Shown in pieces: positions 22,552 to 31,369 of a stretch of DNA of 44,951 nt. Under the pieces are notes generated by a model. It worked only from the letters and a program-made list of their open reading frames with translations. It made no database searches and was not told the origin of the DNA. The stretch comes from an uncultured Bacteroidota bacterium (GTDB lineage: Bacteria > Bacteroidota > Bacteroidia > Bacteroidales > CAIWKO01): positions 1 to 44,951 of the forward strand of contig CALGYY010000129.1 in the NCBI GenBank assembly GCA_937934705.1, in the 5' to 3' direction. Each line of letters opens with the position of its first letter. Positions within the stretch are counted from its first letter, which is position 1. Both the position numbers and the translations under genes were made by a program.

Positions 22552-23714
22552 AGAATGCTTTCATGAGAACGATTACTGCAACTTTCGAAGGCCTGATTTC
22601 GTCTTCGCGGTTTAAATCCTGCTTCAATAATCGCCTGTTGAATGCCTTCGGGATCCATCCTGTGGTGGGCCCCGGCTGTGGATACCACTTTCTCCTCCAT
22701 CATCACAGATCCGAAATCATCAGCACCGGCATGCAGACAGATCTGTGCTGTCTCCTTACCCACAGTCAGCCAGGAAGCCTGAATGTGCGGTATATTATCG
22801 AGAATCAGGCGCGCCAGTGCAATAAGGCGGATATACATGGAAGCCGTCACCCTTTGCTGTATCCCCATTTTCTCTTTCAGGCGGGTATGCTGATCCTGGA
22901 AGGGCCATGGGATGAATGAAAGAAAACCGGGGGCTTCAGCAGGCTTTTCATCCTGCAGCTCCCTGAGCATAATCATATGCTCGATTCTTTCACCGGGGGT
23001 TTCAGCGTGTCCGAACATCATGGTGGCAGAAGTGACGAGCCCGATCCGATGGGCTTGCCGCATCACTCCGAGCCATTCGTTCGCAGTGCATTTGGCCGGG
23101 GAGATGATCTTTCTTACCCGATCGCTGAGTATCTCCGCTCCGGCTCCGGGCAGGCTGTCGAGTCCTGCTTTGCATAAGCGGCTCAGAGTTTCCTCATAAC
23201 TGCAGTTTTCCTTTTTTGACAGATGGGCGATCTCAGGTGGCCCGAGTGCATGCAGCTTCAGTTGAGGCCAGCTTGTTTTCAGCGCCCTGAAAAGCTCTTC
23301 GTAGAAGGCAATCCCCAGGTCGGGATGCATGCCTCCTTGCAGCAGTAACTGTTCCCCTCCCTGCTCAAAAAGCTCTTCAATTCTGCGGTCATAATCCTCC
23401 GGTTTCAGAATATATGCATCGGGGTGAGCAGGCGGCCTGCAAAAATTGCAGAAGGAGCACATGGAAGTGCAAACATTGGTGATGTTGACATTGCGGTCGA
23501 TCATCCATCCTACCTCTCCACCGCAATGAAGTTCCATCCTCCGCTGATGAGCTGCCGACATCAAAAGACCCAGGGGCGCCTTTTCCCAAAGCAACAGCGC
23601 TTCCGCGTATGATATCCTCCGGAAAACACCCCCAGGGGCAAGAATATGCTCAAGCTGATGGTCCAAATCTGTCCAAAGGTAAACAGAATTTACGTCCTGC
23701 TTCCAGCGGTTCAC
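22548..23714 (-). CDS. mqnC: Cyclic dehypoxanthinyl futalosine synthase (radical SAM)
   Basis: This 388-residue radical SAM enzyme has its cluster cysteines at 82, 86 and 89 (VCTSMCSFCNFC). The MqnC/MqnE/CofH fold is clear from QGGMHPDLGIAFYEELF, SLPGAGAEIL, TSATMMFGHAETPGER and ASWLTVGKETAQICLHAGADDFGS. The C-terminal segment VMMEEKVVSTAGA distinguishes MqnC from MqnE and CofH. It cyclises dehypoxanthine futalosine in the futalosine route to menaquinone, the quinone that would feed NrfH. Other mqn genes are not in this window, which is common because they are often scattered. The downstream GDPD gene overlaps by 4 nt. Confidence 0.9.
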   Translation of the reverse strand: MNRWKQDVNSVYLWTDLDHQLEHILAPGGVFRRISYAEALLLWEKAPLGLLMSAAHQRRMELHCGGEVGWMIDRNVNITNVCTSMCSFCNFCRPPAHPDAYILKPEDYDRRIEELFEQGGEQLLLQGGMHPDLGIAFYEELFRALKTSWPQLKLHALGPPEIAHLSKKENCSYEETLSRLCKAGLDSLPGAGAEILSDRVRKIISPAKCTANEWLGVMRQAHRIGLVTSATMMFGHAETPGERIEHMIMLRELQDEKPAEAPGFLSFIPWPFQDQHTRLKEKMGIQQRVTASMYIRLIALARLILDNIPHIQASWLTVGKETAQICLHAGADDFGSVMMEEKVVSTAGAHHRMDPEGIQQAIIEAGFKPRRRNQAFESCSNRSHESIL

Positions 23715-23800
23715 CGTTTAAATCAGAGCCTTCATCGAAAAACACACATTGGTTCATGAAACATTCGTACTTTTACTGTTGAATTTTAAATCACATACGG

Positions 23801-25387
23801 ATGAAAAAAATCCTGATAAGCGCTTTGATTGCGCTCATTTGCCTGGGCGCGGCAGCACAGAAGAAAGGCAAGAACAGCCTGATGAACTGGTATAACAAAG
23901 ACCTGAGTACGGATGGTGTTTTCGGTGTGAGTACGGAAAAGGCTTACAAGGAACTTCTGAAGAAGAAAGAAGGCAAACCTGTTGTTGTTGCCATTATTGA
24001 TGGCGGAACCGATATTCAGCATGAAGATCTGAAAAATGTTTTATGGACCAATCCGGGAGAAATCGCCGGCAACGGTATTGATGATGACAAGAACGGCTAC
24101 ATAGATGATATCCATGGCTGGAATTTCATCGGGAATGCCAAAGGTGAGAATGTGCAATACGACACTTACGAGGCCACGCGTCTGTATAAAAAATACAAGG
24201 ATAAATTTAAAGAGGGTGGCGACAAGAATGATCCCGTATACCAGGATTACCTGAAGGCCAAACGTAAGGTGGAAGAAGGGACAGAGGATGCCGGTACACA
24301 GAATGAGACTTTCATGGCTATGGTGAAGTCATACCGTGCCGCTGACAGTGTCGTCAGAAAAGCACTGGGTAAAGAAGAATACACGCTGAAAGACCTGGGA
24401 AAGATCAAGAGCACAGAGTATGAAGTAACGAAAAGCGTATCCACCGTAAAATACTGGCTGGGACTACAGGTTACTTACAAGGATCTCGCGGGTTACGCCG
24501 ATATGCTCAGCGCTGATCAGAAATATCATTACAATCTGGATTATGATCCAAGGACCATTATTGGTGATAACTGGGAAGAGAATACCGACCGCTTCTATGG
24601 CAATAATGATGTTTGCGGACCTGACGCAGGACACGGAACTTTTGTGGCCGGTTGCGTAGGTGCCCAGCGCAACAACAAGATCGGGGTCGACGGGGTTGCC
24701 GGCAATGTTCAGCTGATGATCGTGAGAGTGGTCCCTGACGGGGATGAGCGCGACAAGGATGTGGCCAATGGAATCCGTTACGCAATAGAGAACGGGGCAA
24801 AAGTCATCAACATGAGTTTCGGAAAATCTTTCTCTCCGCAGAAGCAGTTCGTGGATGAGGTTCTCCCAATGGCCGACAAACACGATGTGTTATTGGTTCA
24901 TGCAGCGGGCAATGATGCTGAAAACAATGACGTTGTGACCAATTACCCTGAGAATGCAGATAAAAACGGCAAAAAGATCACCCAGTGCTGGCTGACGGTA
25001 GGCGCCAGTTCATCTGCAGCGGGCAAGGAACTGCCGGCTCCATTTTCCAACTATGGTAAAACCAAGGTGGATGTATTCGCACCCGGTGTTGAACTCTGGG
25101 GCTGTGAACCCGGAAGCAAATATGGCTCTGCCAGCGGAACGTCTATGGCTTCTCCTGTTGTGGCCGGAATTGCCGCTGTGATCCGTTCCTATTATCCGCA
25201 GCTTACCGCATCTGAAGTAAAGGATATCATCATCAAATCAGCCACCCCTTATGATGAAATGGTGAACAGGCCCACGGAGGAAGGAGCCAGTGTACTTGTG
25301 AAATTTACCGAACTTTCCGTCAGTGGTGGGGTGGCCAATCTTTACAGCGCCCTGAAACTGGCAGAAGAAATGGCTGCTAAAAAATAG
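23801..25387 (+). CDS. S8 family subtilisin-like serine protease with a large insertion
   Basis: This 528-residue secreted protease has a signal peptide (MKKILISALIALICLGAAAQ) and the catalytic triad Asp67 (VAIIDGGTD), His278 (DAGHGTFVAG) and Ser448 (SGTSMASP), with oxyanion Asn371 (HAAGND). Asp and His are 211 residues apart; in typical subtilases the gap is about 30. The intervening ~170 residues (DDDKNGYIDDIHGWNFIG, then Lys/Glu-rich helices) form an inserted domain. It lacks a propeptide of normal size and has no C-terminal sorting domain, so it is probably periplasmic. A leucyl aminopeptidase gene starts 5 nt later, suggesting a joint role in peptide breakdown. Confidence 0.92.
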   Translation: MKKILISALIALICLGAAAQKKGKNSLMNWYNKDLSTDGVFGVSTEKAYKELLKKKEGKPVVVAIIDGGTDIQHEDLKNVLWTNPGEIAGNGIDDDKNGYIDDIHGWNFIGNAKGENVQYDTYEATRLYKKYKDKFKEGGDKNDPVYQDYLKAKRKVEEGTEDAGTQNETFMAMVKSYRAADSVVRKALGKEEYTLKDLGKIKSTEYEVTKSVSTVKYWLGLQVTYKDLAGYADMLSADQKYHYNLDYDPRTIIGDNWEENTDRFYGNNDVCGPDAGHGTFVAGCVGAQRNNKIGVDGVAGNVQLMIVRVVPDGDERDKDVANGIRYAIENGAKVINMSFGKSFSPQKQFVDEVLPMADKHDVLLVHAAGNDAENNDVVTNYPENADKNGKKITQCWLTVGASSSAAGKELPAPFSNYGKTKVDVFAPGVELWGCEPGSKYGSASGTSMASPVVAGIAAVIRSYYPQLTASEVKDIIIKSATPYDEMVNRPTEEGASVLVKFTELSVSGGVANLYSALKLAEEMAAKK

Positions 25388-25392
25388 AACGC

Positions 25393-26847
25393 ATGATCAG
25401 CATCAGGAAAGTAGGCTCACTGGTTAAAGGGATCCATCTGGCTATACTGGCAAGAGATGCCGCATCTCTTCCAAAATCCTTGCTTTCTGCAGGGGAAATC
25501 CGTTATCTGAAGGCGCGTAAGAAAGACAAGCAGTCGCTGGTTGGGATCAACCGCCTGGATCACTGGGTGTGGGTGTATTTCATCTCCGATCAAAAAGAGG
25601 CTGGCCTCCGTCTGGAAGACTGCCGTATCAAGGGAGAGATGACATGTAAACGGGTGAATGACCAGGGAGGAGAGCGACTGCTCATAACGGGTCCGGAAAA
25701 GGCCGGACCGGAAGCACTGGCGTTTTCCGAAGGCATTATCCTTGGAAATTACCAGTTCCTGAAACACAGGAGTGATGCTGCAGAGAAAGCAAACAGCCTG
25801 AAAAACCTGGAGATTCAGGGTGTTCATGTGAGCGACAGAGACCTGCGTGAACTGACCATTGTGTGTGAATCGGTTTACCAGTGCAGGGATCTGGTGAATG
25901 AGCCCGTCAACCAACTGAATGCAGAGGAACTTGCCGCCGTATTTATGTCATACGGAAAAGAAAAGAACCTCAATGTTGAGGTGATGAGCAAATCGCGGAT
26001 CGAGGCATTAAAAATGGGGGGGTTGCTCGCCGTTAATGCCGGCAGTACGGATCCTCCCACCTTTACGGTGATGGAGTATAAACCGGCCAGCGCGGTTAAC
26101 CGCAAACCATACATTCTTGTCGGCAAAGGGGTGACTTTCGATACGGGAGGAATCAGTCTGAAACCTTCCACTGCAATGAGTGATATGAAGTGCGATATGT
26201 CAGGTGCTGCAGCCGTTGGAACGGCCCTCAGGGCTGTGGCTAAGGCAGAACTGCCCCTATGGGTCATCGGGCTGATTCCGGCGACCGACAACCGGCCTTC
26301 CGGAAATGCGCGTGTACCAGGTGATATCATCAGGATGTACGACGGCACTTCCGTGGAAGTATTAAATACCGACGCTGAAGGCAGGCTGATACTGGCGGAT
26401 GCGCTGGCTTATGCAAAAAAATACAAACCTGCCCTGGTGCTTGATATTGCAACCCTCACCGGGGCTGCCAATGCTGCAATAGGCAAATACGGGATTGTGA
26501 GTATGGGCAGTCAGTGCCGCAGGGAAATGAATCTGCTGAAGGAATGCGGAGACAAGGTCCACGAAAGGATCGCAGAGTTTCCGTTCTGGGACGACTACAG
26601 TGAATTGCTGAAGTCCGAAGTGGCTGACCTGAAGAATATCGGCGGGCCGCTTGCCGGTGCGATCACTGCAGGAAAATTCCTGGAGCACTTTACTGACTAT
26701 CCCTACATACATCTTGATATTGCAGGTCCTGCCTATGGAGACAAACACGACTCTTACCGCGGAAAAGGAGGCAGCGGTGTCGGCGTTCGTTTGTTCTTCA
26801 GTCTGATGAAGGCTTTGTCAGCAAAAAAAAGCGGGGGTTCTAAGTAA
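25393..26847 (+). CDS. pepA: M17 family leucyl aminopeptidase
   Basis: This 484-residue cytoplasmic metallo-aminopeptidase removes N-terminal residues from peptides. The catalytic domain carries the two-metal motifs GKGVTFDTGGISLKP (Lys and Asp), DMKCDMSGAAAV, and the family signature NTDAEGRL. The N-terminal macro-like domain is divergent, as usual. It is 5 nt downstream of the S8 protease and so is almost certainly cotranscribed. The 3' end overlaps the convergent YqeY gene by 8 nt. Confidence 0.94.
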   Translation: MISIRKVGSLVKGIHLAILARDAASLPKSLLSAGEIRYLKARKKDKQSLVGINRLDHWVWVYFISDQKEAGLRLEDCRIKGEMTCKRVNDQGGERLLITGPEKAGPEALAFSEGIILGNYQFLKHRSDAAEKANSLKNLEIQGVHVSDRDLRELTIVCESVYQCRDLVNEPVNQLNAEELAAVFMSYGKEKNLNVEVMSKSRIEALKMGGLLAVNAGSTDPPTFTVMEYKPASAVNRKPYILVGKGVTFDTGGISLKPSTAMSDMKCDMSGAAAVGTALRAVAKAELPLWVIGLIPATDNRPSGNARVPGDIIRMYDGTSVEVLNTDAEGRLILADALAYAKKYKPALVLDIATLTGAANAAIGKYGIVSMGSQCRREMNLLKECGDKVHERIAEFPFWDDYSELLKSEVADLKNIGGPLAGAITAGKFLEHFTDYPYIHLDIAGPAYGDKHDSYRGKGGSGVGVRLFFSLMKALSAKKSGGSK

Positions 26848-27289
26848 GCAGTTTACGGGCTATCTCTGAAATTGTTTTGTTGTCGGCTTTTCCGGCCAGT
26901 CTTTTACTGGCCGCGCCCATCACTTTGCCCAGATCCTTCACCTCCTGAGCTCCGGTTTCAGTGATGATCTCCCGTATGATTGATTCAAGTTCCTGTTCAC
27001 CCATCTGCTGAGGCAGGTATTGCTGAATGACAGAGGCCTGAAAATTCTCCACATCCGCAAGGTCTTTACGGTTCTGCGAAAGGTACACCTCGGCGGCTTC
27101 CTTACGCTGTTTGACCAGCCGCTGAAGAAGCTTTATTTCTGCTGCTTCATCGGTTTCCTGCGGAGCGCCCTTTTCTGTGGCGGCCAGCAGAATAGCCGCT
27201 TTGACCGCACGAAGCGCTTCCAGCTTCTCCTTTTCTCTGGCCAGCATAGCTGCCTTGATATCGGCATCGATCTTTTCCTGTAAACTCAT
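26840..27289 (-). CDS. GatB/YqeY domain-containing protein
   Basis: This 149-residue protein is a stand-alone YqeY domain: MSLQEKIDADIKAAMLAREK, then KQRKEAAEVYLSQNRKDLADVE, and the GatB-tail-like end DLGKVMGAASKRLAGKADNKTI. The domain is related to the tRNA-binding tail of GatB and probably binds tRNA, although its role as a free protein is not settled. ATG 27289 is the natural start; the longer frame runs into the upstream gene. It follows the 902-residue T9SS gene by 16 nt. Confidence 0.92.
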   Translation of the reverse strand: MSLQEKIDADIKAAMLAREKEKLEALRAVKAAILLAATEKGAPQETDEAAEIKLLQRLVKQRKEAAEVYLSQNRKDLADVENFQASVIQQYLPQQMGEQELESIIREIITETGAQEVKDLGKVMGAASKRLAGKADNKTISEIARKLLT

Positions 27290-27305
27290 ATGTCCGGTAT
27301 TGACC

Positions 27306-30014
27306 TTAGTTTTCTTTGACAATTTTACGGAATATCGTAAATGAGGGATGTTCCAGCCTGATGAAATACAATCCGGGAGCGAGGCTCCCGATGTTGATTT
27401 CCTGTGTCCCCCCGCCATGGAGAGTTTGCTCACTCATGGCTTCCTTCCCGTCGATACTGTATACACTCACCTGCGTGCCCTCACATTTTTCCGGCAGCGA
27501 AATCCTTAGTGTCCCTGTCGTTGGGTTGGGATACATTCTGATCTGTTCAGCATAATGATCCTCATCCATGCCGATCACAAGGAGGACCGTCACGGTAAAG
27601 TCACAGGTGTCTCTGTTTCCGCTGGGATCTTCGGCTACCCACGTATTGGTGGTGATTCCAATGGGGTGCAATCCGCCGCTTCCAACACCGGTGATGCGGT
27701 AAGTTGTGTCGATGGCGCAATTATCAGTGGCCGAAAAAGAATATGTATAAATGGCTCCGATTCCTGAAACGATTTCGATTACTGTATCATTAGGACAGGT
27801 TATAACTGGCGGGACATCTTCAGCCATAAAGAGTCTGAAAGCTGCATCACTGGCCGTTGCTCCCAGACAGGATTGCATGGGCGTCCATGAGGTGCAGGAT
27901 GAGATCCCGCCTCCGGGATTGCGGAAAGCGGAGGGGTTTCCGGTCACCGTTGTGGATTGAACCTCCCATTTCAGCGGGCCTGAACCGATGGCCTGACAGC
28001 TGAGCCAGTATGTGGTTCCGCCGACACCACCACACAGTGTCATGGGTGTGGGAAAGGTAATCATCACCTCACGGGCAGTGCCGCCGAGATGGGTTCCCCG
28101 GTTCACCTTGCTGATGGCGGGGTGAATAAAGACCCCGATCTGGTTTCCGGGAACACCTGTTGCGTCATCGTAGAACCATACATTGACGCTGTCGAGGGTG
28201 CTGCCGACCATCATCACTTTGACACCGGTGATGGTCCAGCATTCCCCGTCGGGGATGATGAAATCATCAGCCAGCTGGCAGTTCTGTGCAGGCGCGCTGT
28301 TATTGGCGTAGGATTCAAATGCGTTTTCAAAAACGCCCAGAGGCTGGATATAGGACTCAGGGCACATAGTATTCATGTAGAAAGGCCCGATCCATTCACT
28401 TTTGTCAGTGGCACCGCAAACAGACCGAACATAAAAATCAAATTCCTCATTCGGAGCAAGGGGTGTGACGGTTCCGGGATTTGTGGTCACGTTAAAATCG
28501 GGGTTATAATTCTGGAGAAATCCTGGGACACCTGCTTCAATATCCCAGCTGATCGGGTTTCCGGGCTGCGTCCAGCTGATGGTTGCGCTGGTAGATGTAT
28601 GTGAAACCTGGAATCCATCCTCAGGCGGTGGGCATGTGCAGGTAATGCGCAGTTCAAAATCACCAGTTGCGCCACCTCCCCCGTTGATGTATATGTAATA
28701 ATCCGTACCCGCGACTGAGAACCATTCTACTTCCGATTGTGTCGAACAGAAGTTATCATTTGCCGTGAAGCATCCCGGGGTTCCGCAACTGCCCGTATAG
28801 ATCTGAAGGCGCGTATCGAAGCCGGTATTGGCGCATAAGGACACATTGGTGATCTTACTGCTTCCGGGCAAAACATACCAGACTCCGGCAGCGCCGGCAC
28901 TCACCCCATTGCAGGCAGGAACGACCTCAGTTGTGGCTCCTGTGGTGGTCCCGGTATACCCGCTCCCGCACTGAACCTGTATTGCATTACTGCAGGCATC
29001 ATTCTGTATGTTATCTGTATATAACTTCAGGATGTAAAAGTTATTTGTACCGCAGGGATAGCCGTTATAGGTTTCATTGGCCACAAAAACCATATATTCC
29101 CCGGGTGCCAGGGTATCGAGCAGATGGGTGGTGTCGCAGGCAGCTCCGTAAACGGCTTTCAGGACAGGGGAACTGGTGCAGTTATCGTATTGCATCAGAT
29201 AAACTTCGGCAGGAAATTCAGGGATGATGGTAATATCAACCGGAGATGCAACATTCAAATGAAATCGGAACCAGTCTGTATCTCTGTCGTTGTTGTCAGA
29301 CCAGCTGTCACCGGTAATGGTTTCACCCGGAACGAGGCTCTGAAACCCGGGGGTCGGCATATTGCATCCTCCGTTGATATCAGCCCCGCAGAATTCATTC
29401 TCGGCTGTAGCCCAGGAGATGGAAGGTATACAATGCTCGACTGTGGTTACACATATATCAAAAGTGGTTGTCGCAGGAACAGTTGCATAATAATCATATA
29501 CGCGGATGTAATAAGTCTGACCGATGACCAGATTGCCGATGAGGGTCACCTCAAGATCTCCGGAGTATGTATTATCCATGCATACAATACCATTCAGGTT
29601 TCCGCAGTTTCCGGAGAACACTTCAAGCACAGCGTCGAAATCAAGCGATCCCTGAACCATCACTTTTGCTGATGTTTCAGTTGCATTAAACTTGAACCAA
29701 ACATCGTCGTTAGCCGTTCCGCTGCAACCGGGTCGTGACTGGGTGGCATTGGCCACTGTTCCGTTGGTATAAGTACATGTGGCTCCGTGAGGAATGACAA
29801 TGGCTCCTGTGCATTCATCATTTAGCGGCGGTCCCAGCAACGGTTCCTGCTGCCTGACTCCCTGCAGCTGCATTTGTTTTATGGCATTTTCTTTTGAAAG
29901 CTGACGTTCCCCTGAACGATCGGGAGCGTGCGAACCTGTGTAGGGCTGTACCTGTGAATATGTCAATACGCTGGCACCCATAATAAGGGCCATCAGAACC
30001 AGTTTTGCTTTCAT
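27306..30014 (-). CDS. Large secreted multidomain protein with Fn3-like, HYR-like and T9SS sorting domains
   Basis: This 902-residue protein has a signal peptide (MKAKLVLMALIMGASVLTYSQ). Two or three Cys-rich beta-sandwich repeats beginning PPLNDECTGAIVI resemble the pre-peptidase-like modules found in Bacteroidota surface proteins. A fibronectin type III-like domain follows (TSATISWTQPGNPISWDIE), then a ~180-residue beta region, an HYR-type domain (VITCPNDTVIE...FSATDNC...DTCDFTVTV) and a T9SS type A sorting domain (IRMYPNPTTGTLRI...LAPGLYFIRLE). No enzyme motif is visible, so adhesion or surface structure is the best guess. A consensus -7 box lies upstream at 30067-30074. Confidence 0.87.
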   Translation of the reverse strand: MKAKLVLMALIMGASVLTYSQVQPYTGSHAPDRSGERQLSKENAIKQMQLQGVRQQEPLLGPPLNDECTGAIVIPHGATCTYTNGTVANATQSRPGCSGTANDDVWFKFNATETSAKVMVQGSLDFDAVLEVFSGNCGNLNGIVCMDNTYSGDLEVTLIGNLVIGQTYYIRVYDYYATVPATTTFDICVTTVEHCIPSISWATAENEFCGADINGGCNMPTPGFQSLVPGETITGDSWSDNNDRDTDWFRFHLNVASPVDITIIPEFPAEVYLMQYDNCTSSPVLKAVYGAACDTTHLLDTLAPGEYMVFVANETYNGYPCGTNNFYILKLYTDNIQNDACSNAIQVQCGSGYTGTTTGATTEVVPACNGVSAGAAGVWYVLPGSSKITNVSLCANTGFDTRLQIYTGSCGTPGCFTANDNFCSTQSEVEWFSVAGTDYYIYINGGGGATGDFELRITCTCPPPEDGFQVSHTSTSATISWTQPGNPISWDIEAGVPGFLQNYNPDFNVTTNPGTVTPLAPNEEFDFYVRSVCGATDKSEWIGPFYMNTMCPESYIQPLGVFENAFESYANNSAPAQNCQLADDFIIPDGECWTITGVKVMMVGSTLDSVNVWFYDDATGVPGNQIGVFIHPAISKVNRGTHLGGTAREVMITFPTPMTLCGGVGGTTYWLSCQAIGSGPLKWEVQSTTVTGNPSAFRNPGGGISSCTSWTPMQSCLGATASDAAFRLFMAEDVPPVITCPNDTVIEIVSGIGAIYTYSFSATDNCAIDTTYRITGVGSGGLHPIGITTNTWVAEDPSGNRDTCDFTVTVLLVIGMDEDHYAEQIRMYPNPTTGTLRISLPEKCEGTQVSVYSIDGKEAMSEQTLHGGGTQEINIGSLAPGLYFIRLEHPSFTIFRKIVKEN

Positions 30015-30066
30015 ATCGGGTAAAATTTAATGGCGGATGAAGGATTTACTGAAACTTGTATGGTAA

Positions 30067-30074
30067 CAAATATA
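30067..30074 (-). promoter_or_regulatory. Candidate -7 box of the 902-residue T9SS protein gene
   Basis: The minus strand reads TATATTTG, an exact TAnnTTTG match, about 53 nt before the ATG at 30014. No -33 TTG is visible at normal spacing. Confidence 0.5.
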
Positions 30075-30138
30075 GGGAATAAATTATAAAAATGCGATTC
30101 TCCCTTGAAAAGGATGCACGCCGGTTGAAGTCATGACA

Positions 30139-30735
30139 TTAAAAACTGAGTTTGAGTTGCTCCGTAAGGCGAAAGCTTTTTCTGTGATAAGGACTGATGC
30201 CGTACTTCAACAACGCATCGCGGTGATTGCGAGTCGGATAGCCGGCATTGTGATCCCATCCATAACAGGGGAATTCATCGTGAAGACCCTGCATATATTC
30301 ATCCCTGTGGGTTTTGGCCAGAACAGAAGCCGCTGCAATACTCATCCAGCGCGCATCACCGCCAATCATACAAAGGTGCCTGATCCCCTCATAGTCCTTG
30401 AAGCGATTGCCATCGACAAGGATGAGTTCCGGCTTCTTTTTCAATCCGCCCAGCGCCCTGTGCATCGCGAGAATAGATGCATTCAGGATATTGATCTGAT
30501 CGATTTCGGGAGCATCAACCCGGGCGACTGACCAATCGACAGCTGCGGATTCAATCAGATTCCTGAGCCTGTTGCGCTTGCCCACATTCAGTTGTTTGGA
30601 ATCATTTAATTCTCCGTCATAAAAGTCCAGTGGAAGAACCACTGCTGCAGCGAAGACCGGACCGGCCAGACAACCACGACCGGCCTCATCACATCCCGCT
30701 TCCCGTAATACCCCACTGTATGATAATGTCAACAT
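30139..30735 (-). CDS. rnhB: Ribonuclease HII
   Basis: This 198-residue enzyme removes RNA from RNA-DNA hybrids and single ribonucleotides from DNA. The catalytic carboxylates are seen in AGCDEAGRGCLAGPV (Asp16, Glu17), NDSKQL and ILVDGN, and the later motif ASVLAKTHRDEYM is typical. ATG 30735 is preferred over a TTG at 30744, because the predicted -7 box at 30752-30759 would start transcription between the two and leave a leader of only about 10 nt. It is transcribed divergently from the GroES-like gene. Confidence 0.94.
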   Translation of the reverse strand: MLTLSYSGVLREAGCDEAGRGCLAGPVFAAAVVLPLDFYDGELNDSKQLNVGKRNRLRNLIESAAVDWSVARVDAPEIDQINILNASILAMHRALGGLKKKPELILVDGNRFKDYEGIRHLCMIGGDARWMSIAAASVLAKTHRDEYMQGLHDEFPCYGWDHNAGYPTRNHRDALLKYGISPYHRKSFRLTEQLKLSF

Positions 30736-30750
30736 CGGTATCAATGATCA

Positions 30751-30780
30751 ACAAAAATAAAGCTTTCTTCTTATTTTTGT
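30751..30780. promoter_or_regulatory. Symmetric divergent promoter for rnhB and the GroES-like gene
   Basis: A perfect 10-bp inverted repeat (ACAAAAATAA at 30751-30760, TTATTTTTGT at 30771-30780) places TATTTTTG on both strands: pointing left for rnhB at 30752-30759 and right for the GroES-like gene at 30772-30779. Both match TAnnTTTG. Each polymerase would cover the other box, so the two promoters should exclude one another. Confidence 0.6.
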
Positions 30781-30800
30781 CCGGACCGAAAACGTAAACG

Positions 30801-31166
30801 ATGAACATTAAAATCCCCAACCTGAATAAACTGATCCTGATCGGGGACCGCGTCCTGATCAAGAAAATCAATCCAAGTGAACGTACCAGGAGCGGCCTGC
30901 TCCTGCCTCCGGGCGTGGAGGAAAAAGAAGATGTGCAAACGGGTTATGTGATCAAGGTGGGACCCGGTTACCCTATTCCGATGACTGAAGAAGAAGAAAG
31001 CTGGAAACAAAGTAAGGATAAGATCCGCTTCCTCCCGCTTCAGGCAAAGGAAGGCGATCTCGCCGTATTTCTTCAGCGTCAGGCGGTTGAGATTGAATTT
31101 AATAAGCAGAAATACCAAGTTGTTCCCAATGCAGCTTTATTGATGCTCTATCGTGATGAATCCTGA
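30801..31166 (+). CDS. GroES-like (Cpn10 family) protein, divergent stand-alone paralogue
   Basis: This 121-residue protein has the Cpn10 fold signature GDRVLIKKINPSERTRSGLLLPPGVEEKEDVQTGYVIKVGPG near the N-terminus, where GroES has its first strand and mobile loop, and ends PNAALLMLYR. It is about 25 residues longer than GroES because of an acidic/basic insert after VGPG (PMTEEEESWKQSKDK). No groEL is adjacent, and the mobile-loop sequence differs from standard GroES, so it may not be the main GroEL cofactor. Such extra Cpn10-like proteins are known in Bacteroidota, but their role is not defined. Expression appears driven by the symmetric promoter 30751-30780. Confidence 0.85.
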   Translation: MNIKIPNLNKLILIGDRVLIKKINPSERTRSGLLLPPGVEEKEDVQTGYVIKVGPGYPIPMTEEEESWKQSKDKIRFLPLQAKEGDLAVFLQRQAVEIEFNKQKYQVVPNAALLMLYRDES

Positions 31167-31198
31167 AACAAGGGGCAGAACGCTTAATTATCAGGCAA

Positions 31199-31258
31199 AT
31201 TCACAAAAATCTCTTTCCTAGACAATTACACTCCCGGAGCTGTTAAAGTTTTGTGAAT
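31199..31258. repeat. 10-bp inverted repeat downstream of the GroES-like gene
   Basis: ATTCACAAAA at 31199-31208 and TTTTGTGAAT at 31249-31258 are perfect inverted copies separated by 40 nt. There is no T-run, so a terminator is unlikely. It may be a regulatory dyad for the small membrane-peptide gene that follows at 31370. Apart from that small gene, the 360-nt interval 31167-31526 shows nothing else I can support. Confidence 0.4.
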
Positions 31259-31369
31259 ACGTAAAAAAACCTGTTCCATTACTTGCATCCGCTTCCCTTT
31301 TACACTATTATTGCAGTGGATATGCCTACATAGGTTAAAGGCGTTCCTGTAATACATCTGACACCCCAT

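Noticed and set aside
23768..23775. TACTTTTA upstream of the S8 protease as a -7 box, and TACCTTTA before hcp
   Set aside because: Each misses the conserved final G of TAnnTTTG and lacks a well-spaced TTG, so they are too weak to list as promoters.
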